Below, piece after piece: positions 1-5,089 of a stretch of 5,089 nucleotides of DNA. The notes beneath the pieces are model-generated. The model did not search any database. It saw only the letters and a list, made by a program, of their open reading frames with translations, and had not been told where the DNA came from. The first letter of the stretch is position 1. The number at the start of each line of letters is the position of its first letter. This DNA is from an uncultured bacterium (lineage in GTDB: Bacteria; Actinomycetota; Coriobacteriia; Coriobacteriales; Coriobacteriaceae), in contig CAJMPK010000116.1 of the NCBI GenBank assembly GCA_905215205.1, positions 1 to 5,089 of the forward strand, read 5' to 3'. The position numbers and the translations under genes were made by a program.

Positions 1-2708
1 GAGCTCGTCGCGTGCTGGGCATCGCCCAAATACGTTGCGACCACCTTATAGGTGCCGGCCTCGGTGGGCATGCCGTTCAGCTTAACATCAAACGCGCCCG
101 ATGCGCTCATGCCAAAGTACGAGAAGGTCACCTCGGCGCCCTCGAGCGGCTGGTCGCCCACATAGACCTGGGCGTTCATGGCCTGCGCGGCACCGTCGTA
201 CTCGTGGATCTCATCGCCCATCGAGATCGTGGTCTCGAGCCTGCTGATCTTGAAGGCGCGCGTGATGGGGGCTGCGGCGTAGTTGCCGCCCAGGACGTAA
301 GCGACCTCGGTGTAGCAGCCGGGCTTGGTGGGCTTCACGTTGGGATCGGTGCTCTTAAACGTGCTGCCGTCATAGGCGATGCCCGTGATCAGGTAGCGAA
401 CCTTTGCGCCCGCAACCGCGGCATCGCCGTCGACGACCTTCGCACCAAAGTCAAAGTTTGCAAGCTCGTCGCTGCCAACGGCAAAGCCGCCCTTGGGCGT
501 CGAGGCGTTCCACGTGAGGGTAACGTCCTCGGTCTTAGGTGCGATGGTGAGGTAGCCCACGCCCGCAGAGGTCTCGTAATTGCCGCTCGTAGTCACCGCA
601 GTCACCAGGTAGACGCCCGCCTTAGAGGGCGTACCGCCGAGGGCAACAGTGGAGCCTCCCAGGCCCAGATCCTGAGCGGTGTCGAGCGCGCTCTTAAGGG
701 AATCGATCACCTGGTCGGGATTCTCAACACCCGCCGCCTTCAGGGCGAGCCTAAGGGCTGTCATGGCTGCATCGTTGTTGAGCAGGTTGATGAGGCCGTC
801 AAGCGTGACACCCTTATCGAGATGCAGGATCGAGTTGATCGCGCTCTGCGCCTTGCCACCACCCACGTAGCTCAAATCGATCGAGAGGTAGCCCTTGCCG
901 TCGCCATCGATACCGGCGACAACGATAACGGGCTCGGTCTCTTTATTGCTCGGCGTGGAGGAAACCAGGTCCGCGACTGCCACGGTGTTCCTATACGTAA
1001 TGCTCGTGTTCTTGACCTTGACCGAGGAAGGGGCCTTGGTCACGGTTACGGTCGCGGTGGCCTCGGAGGGCTTGTAGGTGCCGTTGCCCTTGAACTTCAT
1101 GGTGACGGTGTACTCGCCCACCTTCTGCTCAAGGCCGTCGATCTCAAAGTCGTTCCGAGAAAGACCGTTGACCGGCTTGCCCGTTACCTCGTCCACGACG
1201 GTGGGGGCAAGCTGGCGGTAGACCTTGGCCTTCAGGGCATCAAAATCCTCGCTGTACTGGACCGAGGTAGCCGCGTTCATCGAAATGTGCGTGACAGTGC
1301 GGCCGTCGACCGGCTTGACGGTGAGCGTGATGGAGCTGGCGGGATACTGGTCGTTACCGGCATAGCTGATCTGGATTTGCTCGGAGCCCTTCTTACCAAA
1401 GGCATGGCGCGTGACCTGGTACCGGGCAGGCGTGTAGTCAAGCGACTTCCACACATCTACAACCGAGACCGAGCTGGCATTGTACTCGATAGTCACATCG
1501 CCGGCGGTGAGCCCGGCAGGCACGCTGTTGGCAGCATCGAGGGCGGCGTTGAAGACAATCTCGTTATACGTGCTGCTGTCCTTGCCCAGGACGCCCACCT
1601 CGGCATCGTTGATGCCAACGAGCCCGGCCTTCACGGTGTTGACCTTAAGGATGCAGGTCTCGTCCTTGGTGAGCGCAGGCAGGGTGAGCGTCGCGACCTG
1701 ATTTTTGAAGCTGAGGCCCGCATCGCCGTTGCGATACGTGTTGCCATTGAACTCGATGGATTCCACGGCGTAGCCATCGGCAGGTGTGGCAACAACGGAG
1801 ACGGAGTTCTTGACGTTGACCGAGACGCTGGAACCGGCGGCGGCAGAGGTACCGCCGACGGTCAGGCTCTCGAGGTTGGCAGAACTTGCGCCGTCAACCT
1901 TGACGGTCGCCTCGGTGTCGGCCTTATAGGTTACCTTAATTTGGGAATCGGCTTTGCTCGGGATGGTGTAGTTTCCATCGGCGTCTGGCGTCACGGTATT
2001 GTCGCCGATCTGGACCTTATCGACCTTGTAGTCGGCGACATTCTGGACCGTAAAGGTCTTGATTGTACCCTCGTCGATGTCGTAGGTGCCCGCGTTTGCG
2101 TACGACTTACCGTCAACGACGATGCCGCCGAGCTGCGCGCCCGTAGCGTCAGCCGCGCCCTCGGTGACAACGGTAGCCGTCCAATAGCAGGTGAGGGTCA
2201 AGGTGCCGTCATTGACCCATTCGCGCTTAATGTACGAGCCACCGACCTTCTTGTGCTCTTGGACCTCATAGACGCCGGGTTCAAGGTTCGCGGAGTCAAA
2301 GTTCAAGCCCCAGTATGTGATCTCGGTCCATTTGTCCGTGCCGTTGAGGCGAATACGATACGCGCCCGTACCGACCGCTCTATAGACGTCGGATTTTCTG
2401 ACATCGCTCCACTTGGAGCCCGCCTCGCGGATACTCCTACTTGCACTGGCTGCGTAGGTGGCAACACGGTCCCCCTGCTGTTGCTCCGCGTTGGTCGCAG
2501 CGGCGTCCTCGGCGGCGGACTCATCCTCCGCAGGCACAGCCTCCCCGGTATCGCTACCGGTCGCTACTTCAGAACCCCCCCCCTGCTCTGATATCGCCTG
2601 ATCGGCGGATTGGGCCGCCTCGGCCAGTGCCGGCGTGGGGATCTGGCCCACGGCCATCACCACCGCCAGCAGCCCGGCCAATGCCCGGTTGCAGTTGATC
2701 CGTCTCAT
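1..2708 (-). CDS. Large secreted Ig-like-repeat surface protein (adhesin-like), C-terminus beyond the window
   Basis: Read on the minus strand from ATG at 2708, the frame stays open to base 1 (902 full codons plus 2 bases). A Sec signal peptide covers residues 1-29: MRR, hydrophobic core about 9-23, and an A-L-A cleavage site before E30. An acidic Ala/Glu/Asp/Gln linker follows (about 30-90) and contains a G9 tract. The rest is beta-rich. Two related modules carry Y227 and Y313 (pattern A-D-x-Y-x-V-x-x-I/V-x-x-x-x-N), resembling InlB/Big-type repeats. Four Ig-like modules share an aG-x-Y-x-V motif at Y533, Y700, Y799 and Y887, often followed by G-N-Y and T-V-T-K. Residues 619-681 are a helical insert. 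C6 precedes the hydrophobic core, so it is not a lipobox. No enzyme motif is seen. A wall-anchored adhesin or matrix protein is the likely role; ligand and anchor are unknown. AGGAAGG supports the start. The module assignments come from reading the sequence, without a profile search. Confidence 0.87.
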   Translation of the reverse strand, partial: MRRINCNRALAGLLAVVMAVGQIPTPALAEAAQSADQAISEQGGGSEVATGSDTGEAVPAEDESAAEDAAATNAEQQQGDRVATYAASASRSIREAGSKWSDVRKSDVYRAVGTGAYRIRLNGTDKWTEITYWGLNFDSANLEPGVYEVQEHKKVGGSYIKREWVNDGTLTLTCYWTATVVTEGAADATGAQLGGIVVDGKSYANAGTYDIDEGTIKTFTVQNVADYKVDKVQIGDNTVTPDADGNYTIPSKADSQIKVTYKADTEATVKVDGASSANLESLTVGGTSAAAGSSVSVNVKNSVSVVATPADGYAVESIEFNGNTYRNGDAGLSFKNQVATLTLPALTKDETCILKVNTVKAGLVGINDAEVGVLGKDSSTYNEIVFNAALDAANSVPAGLTAGDVTIEYNASSVSVVDVWKSLDYTPARYQVTRHAFGKKGSEQIQISYAGNDQYPASSITLTVKPVDGRTVTHISMNAATSVQYSEDFDALKAKVYRQLAPTVVDEVTGKPVNGLSRNDFEIDGLEQKVGEYTVTMKFKGNGTYKPSEATATVTVTKAPSSVKVKNTSITYRNTVAVADLVSSTPSNKETEPVIVVAGIDGDGKGYLSIDLSYVGGGKAQSAINSILHLDKGVTLDGLINLLNNDAAMTALRLALKAAGVENPDQVIDSLKSALDTAQDLGLGGSTVALGGTPSKAGVYLVTAVTTSGNYETSAGVGYLTIAPKTEDVTLTWNASTPKGGFAVGSDELANFDFGAKVVDGDAAVAGAKVRYLITGIAYDGSTFKSTDPNVKPTKPGCYTEVAYVLGGNYAAAPITRAFKISRLETTISMGDEIHEYDGAAQAMNAQVYVGDQPLEGAEVTFSYFGMSASGAFDVKLNGMPTEAGTYKVVATYLGDAQHATS
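666..854 (-). other. Predicted alpha-helical insert in an Ig-like module of the surface protein
   Basis: Residues about 619-681 are rich in Ala, Leu, Asp, Asn and Lys in heptad-like spacing (for example L-I-N-L-L-N-N-D-A-A-M, then L-R-L-A-L-K-A-A-G), unlike the Thr/Val/Gly-rich beta segments around them. The Y533-Y700 spacing is 167 residues, while the next modules are 99 and 88 residues apart, an excess of about 70 that matches the segment's length. An Asp/Gly-rich loop (D-G-D-G-K-G, residues 601-606) precedes it and could bind metal, though it is not a canonical EF-hand. Secondary structure is judged by eye. Confidence 0.5.
2545..2560 (-). other. Small mRNA hairpin with GNRA-type loop inside the surface-protein gene
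   Basis: The transcript reads CCGGUA-GCGA-UACCGG: a perfect 6-bp stem closed by GCGA, which fits the GNRA tetraloop class. It begins 14 nt after the G9 tract and lies in codons for the acidic linker. A tandem GTAGCGA repeat overlaps its 5' side, so it may simply be a by-product of a short duplication. Any role in pausing or slippage is speculative. Confidence 0.4.
2575..2583 (-). repeat. Nine-G homopolymer tract in the surface-protein reading frame (candidate phase-variation tract)
   Basis: The plus strand has nine consecutive C residues, read as G9 in the gene. The tract runs from the third base of codon 42 (CAG) through GGG GGG GG(T), encoding Q-G-G-G. With nine Gs the signal peptide is in frame with the long downstream protein. 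With ten Gs the frame reads ...GGG TTC TGA, and with eight it reads ...GTT CTG AAG TAG, so each off-frame stops within three codons of the tract. Tracts of this kind change length by slipped-strand mispairing in known contingency genes. Actual switching here is inferred. Confidence 0.7.
2622..2708 (-). other. Signal peptide of the surface protein
   Basis: Codons 1-29 encode two arginines after Met, then a hydrophobic stretch A-L-A-G-L-L-A-V-V-M-A-V-G, then P-T-P-A-L-A before E30. This is a classic Sec signal with a type I signal peptidase A-x-A site. There is no twin-arginine consensus, and no cysteine at the cleavage site that would make it a lipoprotein. It shows that the protein is exported. 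The exact cleavage point is inferred. Confidence 0.85.
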
Positions 2709-2717
2709 ATGCTCTCG

Positions 2718-2725
2718 CCTTCCTC
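2718..2725 (-). promoter_or_regulatory. Ribosome binding site of the surface-protein gene
   Basis: On the minus strand GAGGAAGG ends 9 nt before the ATG at 2708, a purine-rich match to the anti-Shine-Dalgarno sequence at normal spacing. It supports this start, and the signal peptide begins immediately at the ATG. Confidence 0.7.
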
Positions 2726-2773
2726 TATGCGGACGTGCCGTACCGAAATGTACTCGCGACAGAAATTTACACA

Positions 2774-2800
2774 GTTATAATCTCAAACAGAACGCGTCAA
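2774..2800 (-). promoter_or_regulatory. Candidate sigma-70-type promoter for the surface-protein gene
   Basis: On the minus strand TTGACG (2800-2795) and TATAAC (2779-2774) each match the -35 and -10 consensus at five of six bases. The spacer is 15 bp, shorter than the preferred 17, which weakens the call. It lies in the AT-richest part of the gap and would give a leader of about 55-60 nt ahead of the ATG. It implies that the surface protein is transcribed independently of the ABC genes upstream. Confidence 0.45.
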
Positions 2801-2833
2801 ATGCGCACCAAGGAAGCACATTCATAGAAACTG

Positions 2834-2863
2834 TCAACGATTCACACATTTCTTGTTCAACGA
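2834..2863. repeat. Pair of 7-bp direct repeats upstream of the candidate promoter
   Basis: TCAACGA occurs at 2834-2840 and again at 2857-2863, 23 bp start to start (about two helical turns). Each copy is followed by TCACAC, at 2842-2848 and 2874-2879, but at different distances. The pair lies just upstream of the candidate -35 of the surface-protein gene, where an activator could bind. Two 7-bp copies can also occur by chance. Confidence 0.3.
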
Positions 2864-2908
2864 ATGCGACAGATCACACGTTGCCAATCCCCTGCTTTAT
2901 TAATTTTT

Positions 2909-2984
2909 GGGACAAACAAACCTGACAACAACCGTCCCACGTCACCCGCCCGTCAGGGACCGCGTCGTCTGACTCATTTGTCCC
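2909..2984. repeat. Nested inverted repeats of GGGAC/GTCCC motifs in the intergenic gap
   Basis: GGGACAAA (2909-2916) is the exact inverse of TTTGTCCC (2977-2984). Between them lie CCTGAC (2921-2926) paired with GTCAGG (2952-2957), and the alternative pairs TGGGAC/GTCCCA (2908-2913 with 2934-2939) and GTCAG/CTGAC (2952-2956 with 2969-2973). GGGAC and GTCCC alternate strictly here and into the palindrome at 3004-3032. The layout looks like one or more decayed palindromic elements of the same kind, or a structured 3' region of the ABC transcript. There is no open frame with a ribosome binding site in it. Confidence 0.5.
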
Positions 2985-3003
2985 GTGCCGGGAATGCGAT
3001 GTG

Positions 3004-3032
3004 TGTGACAAAGGGACTGTCCCTTTGTCACA
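3004..3032. repeat. 29-base perfect palindrome directly after the ABC stop codon (REP-like; possible terminator)
   Basis: TGTGACAAAGGGAC (3004-3017) is followed by one base and its exact inverse (3019-3032), giving arms of 14 bp. In the ABC transcript the stem begins on the base right after the UAA. A strong hairpin there could end transcription or protect the 3' end, but no T-run follows on either strand, so a standard intrinsic terminator is not supported. The GGGAC-GTCCC core resembles repetitive extragenic palindromes of gut bacteria; copy number cannot be judged from one window. Confidence 0.8.
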
Positions 3033-5048
3033 TTATGCGAACTGGCTCAGATAGAGGTCGGCGTAGGCACCCTCGGCTGCGAGCAGCTCCTTATGCGTGC
3101 CCTGCTCGATAATGTTGCCGTGGTCCATGACCAGAATCAGGTCGGCATCTACGATCGTCGACAGGCGATGCGCGATCACAAAGCTTGTGCGCCCATGCAT
3201 GAGAGCGTCCATGGCACGGCCGATGGCGAGCTCGGTGCGCGTGTCCACGCTCGACGTCGCCTCGTCCAGGATGAGAATCGCCGGGTTGTTGAGCAGCACG
3301 CGTGCGATGGTCAGCAGCTGACGCTGGCCTTGGCTGATGCTTTCGGCATCGTTGGCCACGCGCGTGTCGTAGCCCTGCGGCATGGTGCGCACAAAGAAGT
3401 CGACCTGCGCGGCGCGGGCGGCAGCCACGATCTCGTCGCGCGTCGCCTCGGGGCAGCCGTAGGCGATGTTCTGTGCAATCGTGCCGTCGAACAGCCAGGC
3501 GTCCTGCAGCACCATGCCAAACTGCTGGCGCAGCTCGCCGCGATCCATGAGGCGCGTATCCACGCCATCGAGCGTAATACAGCCGCCGTCAATCTCGTAG
3601 AAGCGCATGAGCAGGTTGATGAGTGTGGTCTTGCCCGCGCCCGTGGTTCCCACCACGGCGATCTTCTGGCCCGGCTCGGCGGTAAACGACACGTCGCGCA
3701 TGAGCGGCTTTTCGGGCGTGTAGCCAAAGCGCACATGCTCAAAGGCGACGCGGCCCTCCACGCGACCCGGCAGCCTGGCGGCCTCGCCCGGCTGCGGATC
3801 CGCCTCCATCTCGGGCTCGTCGAGCAGGTCGAACACGCGCTCCGCACTCGCCAGCGCGCTCTGTAGCGAGTTGAAGGTAAACGACAGCTGCGTCATGGGC
3901 TCGGACGCCTCGTAGATAAACTGGAAGAACGCCTGGAACACGCCGACGGTCATGTGGCCGGCAACCAGCATGCTGCAGCCCACAAGCGCAATAACGATCT
4001 GCGCCAAACGGCCGATAAAGCGCACCGCGGGGCCGACAGCATTGATCATAAAGTCGGCCTTGGTGCTCACGCGCGCTAGCTCCCTCGAGGCCTGGTGCAC
4101 CTCGGCAGAACTCTGACGTTCGCGGTTAAACGCGCGAATCACCAGACGGCCCGAGTAGCCTTCCTCGACCGCGCTCGTGATCTTGGACACCCACTCCTGG
4201 CGCTCGCCGGTCACGTCATGCGTGCGACGCGAGACCATTTTGGTCACCAGCAGCGACAACGCCATAAAGAACAAAAAGACCAGCGTGAGCGGCACGCTAA
4301 ACACGAACATCATGATGATGGCACCCGTCACGGTACCGATCGATACCAGCAGCTGCAACAATCCGCGCTGCATACTCTCGGACATCTTGTCCAGGTCATT
4401 GGTCGCGCGGCTGACTACCTCGCCGGGGCGATGCGCGTCAAAGTAGGCGAGCGGCAGGCGGCTGAGCTTTTGCGCGATGCGGTTGCGCAGGCTCAAGTTG
4501 AGTCGCTCGGCCACACTCGACATCAAAAAGCTCTGCAGCGCGTAGAACGATCCGGCGGCCGTCCAGATCATAAAGTAGATGAAGATGGTCCTGCCGCAGT
4601 TCTCCCAGGTGATGTTGAAGGTGGTGTCGTTGGCAAACGCCACCTGAATGTGGCCCCACAGCTCATCGATTACGCGGGCACTATATGCCGGCGCAGCGGT
4701 GTTAAAGATGACATAGAACACAATGCTCGCGAACACGATATAGAAGCGCCAGTGGTCGCCGGCGGCCTCACTCCATAAGCGGCGCACCGTGGCCCAGGTA
4801 TCTCGGGGCGTCTCGTCCTCGTCTTCATCGTCCACATCGCGCATGCGCTCAGCCTCGGCTCGAGCGCGCTCATCTTCGGCGCGCTCATTTTCCTCATAGA
4901 GCGCCTGGCGGCGAGCCTCGCGCGCGGCTGCAGCCTTGGCGGCCTCATCCAGCTCGGGTGCTACGGCAACCTGGTCGACCGTTTTATCGGCAGCGTCCGC
5001 AGCGGCGGTATTGACAACACAGCCTTGTTTCTTGAGCTCCTCGGCCAT
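3033..5048 (-). CDS. ABC exporter half-transporter (fused TMD-NBD, TM288-like subunit of a heterodimer)
   Basis: This 671-residue protein is a membrane ATP-driven exporter subunit; its substrate (drug, lipid or peptide) cannot be read from sequence. Residues 1-85 are a charged Ala/Glu/Arg helical extension ending in an acidic D/E run, unusual because relatives are commonly about 570-620 residues. About six membrane spans lie near 101-123, 153-175, 229-250, 252-269, 340-364 and 367-385. NBD motifs are the A-loop Y443, Walker A G-T-T-G-A-G-K-T (467-474, K473), Q-loop Q515, signature I-S-Q-G-Q (571-575), Walker B I-L-I-L-D-E (E596), D-loop S-S-V-D (599-602) and H-loop H627. The intact catalytic Glu and His with an S-Q-G-Q signature match the TM288-type partner of asymmetric exporters. 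ATG 5048 is preferred to the in-frame GTG at 5057 because that GTG lies within the Shine-Dalgarno sequence. The gene follows the presumed partner by one base. Confidence 0.95.
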   Translation of the reverse strand: MAEELKKQGCVVNTAAADAADKTVDQVAVAPELDEAAKAAAAREARRQALYEENERAEDERARAEAERMRDVDDEDEDETPRDTWATVRRLWSEAAGDHWRFYIVFASIVFYVIFNTAAPAYSARVIDELWGHIQVAFANDTTFNITWENCGRTIFIYFMIWTAAGSFYALQSFLMSSVAERLNLSLRNRIAQKLSRLPLAYFDAHRPGEVVSRATNDLDKMSESMQRGLLQLLVSIGTVTGAIIMMFVFSVPLTLVFLFFMALSLLVTKMVSRRTHDVTGERQEWVSKITSAVEEGYSGRLVIRAFNRERQSSAEVHQASRELARVSTKADFMINAVGPAVRFIGRLAQIVIALVGCSMLVAGHMTVGVFQAFFQFIYEASEPMTQLSFTFNSLQSALASAERVFDLLDEPEMEADPQPGEAARLPGRVEGRVAFEHVRFGYTPEKPLMRDVSFTAEPGQKIAVVGTTGAGKTTLINLLMRFYEIDGGCITLDGVDTRLMDRGELRQQFGMVLQDAWLFDGTIAQNIAYGCPEATRDEIVAAARAAQVDFFVRTMPQGYDTRVANDAESISQGQRQLLTIARVLLNNPAILILDEATSSVDTRTELAIGRAMDALMHGRTSFVIAHRLSTIVDADLILVMDHGNIIEQGTHKELLAAEGAYADLYLSQFA

Positions 5049-5049
5049 G

Positions 5050-5088
5050 CTACTCACCTCCCTTCATTTGCGATTCTGCGATAGCGCG
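5050..5088 (-). CDS. C-terminal end of an upstream gene, probably the partner ABC half-transporter (partial)
   Basis: In the frame that ends with TAG at 5052-5050, the window edge encodes R-A-I-A-E-S-Q-M-K-G-G-E then stop. The x-x-I-x-x-S-Q pattern near a C-terminus is typical of ABC half-transporters, and the complete neighbour ends in the similar Y-A-D-L-Y-L-S-Q-F-A. Together with the one-base gap to the next start this points to the other subunit of the heterodimer. By analogy with known asymmetric pairs it may carry the degenerate Walker B site. Only 12 codons are visible, and another frame contains a TGA nearby, so the identity is an inference. Confidence 0.55.
   Translation of the reverse strand, partial: RAIAESQMKGGE
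5054..5061 (-). promoter_or_regulatory. Strong ribosome binding site that fixes the ABC start at 5048
   Basis: GGAGGTGA on the minus strand is a full eight-base match to the usual anti-Shine-Dalgarno sequence and ends 5 nt before ATG 5048. The alternative GTG start (5057-5055) is inside this site and is therefore unlikely. The same bases encode the last Gly-Gly-Glu residues of the upstream reading frame. Confidence 0.85.
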
Positions 5089-5089
5089 G

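Noticed and set aside
12..2591. Very long open frame (about 860 codons) on the plus strand
   Set aside because: It is codon-aligned antisense to the surface-protein gene. It exists because that gene uses no TTA, CTA or TCA codon over this span, and it ends exactly at the single TCA (codon 40). Its product is rich in His, Arg, Gly and Val in shadow-like fashion, and the minus-strand product has a signal peptide and Ig-like repeats.
2832..2837. TTGACA on the minus strand as a -35 element
   Set aside because: It is a perfect -35 hexamer, but the position 17 bp downstream reads TCCTTG, which is a poor -10.
2635..2925. Small plus-strand frame entering the intergenic gap
   Set aside because: It starts at a GTG opposite the signal peptide without a Shine-Dalgarno sequence, and its product has no recognisable features. 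The part in the gap holds the promoter of the surface gene on the other strand.
3004..3032. Palindrome as a CRP-type operator (TGTGA...TCACA ends)
   Set aside because: The half-sites are separated by 19 bases instead of the 6 of a CRP site, and the site follows a stop codon, not a promoter.
2864..3112. Small plus-strand frame across the palindrome region
   Set aside because: It runs through the inverted repeats and into the end of the ABC gene antisense, without a convincing ribosome binding site.
3093..3866. Plus-strand open frame opposite the ABC nucleotide-binding domain
   Set aside because: Antisense to conserved Walker and signature motifs of a clear ABC gene; no ribosome binding site or recognisable domain.
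4095..4778. Plus-strand open frame opposite the ABC membrane domain
   Set aside because: Antisense shadow of the exporter membrane domain, with a His/Arg/Gln-rich composition typical of such shadows.
5055..5057. GTG as the start of the ABC gene
   Set aside because: The codon lies in the GGAGGTGA ribosome binding site, and ATG 5048 has ideal spacing.

Overview
The window is GC-rich in its genes (roughly 60%) with an AT-richer gap between them, and every supportable gene reads on the minus strand. The codon usage, the style of the ABC transporter, the large Ig-like surface protein and the GGGAC/GTCCC palindromes suggest a gut Gram-positive of the Coriobacteriia (Collinsella or a relative). This placement is an inference from general resemblance; no ribosomal or other marker gene is present.

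In the direction of transcription (high to low coordinates), the window opens with the last 12 codons of an upstream gene (5050-5088). These codons look like the C-terminus of an ABC half-transporter. One base later begins a complete ABC exporter half-transporter of 671 residues (3033-5048), with fused membrane and nucleotide-binding domains. The pair is best read as a translationally coupled heterodimeric ABC exporter. The complete subunit has an intact Walker B glutamate and H-loop but an altered SQGQ signature, the arrangement seen in the TM288-like partner of asymmetric exporters. Its stop codon is followed immediately by a 29-base perfect palindrome.

The 324-base gap (2709-3032) holds that palindrome, a run of alternating GGGAC/GTCCC inverted motifs, a pair of 7-bp direct repeats, and a plausible promoter and ribosome binding site for the next gene.

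From 2708 to the window's left edge runs one uninterrupted reading frame of 902 codons with no stop in the window. It encodes a secreted protein made of a signal peptide, an acidic low-complexity linker and a series of bacterial Ig-like/adhesin-type modules. It is truncated by the window, so its cell-wall anchor is not seen. The large opposing open frame on the plus strand is an antisense shadow of this gene.

The most striking signal is a run of nine G residues in codons 42-45 of the surface-protein gene, just after the signal peptide. Gain or loss of one G puts a stop codon within three codons after the tract, so the tract could act as an ON/OFF phase-variation switch. A 6-bp hairpin with a GNRA-type loop lies 14 nt downstream in the mRNA. 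A second unusual feature is a helical segment of about 63 residues that appears to be inserted into one Ig-like module.
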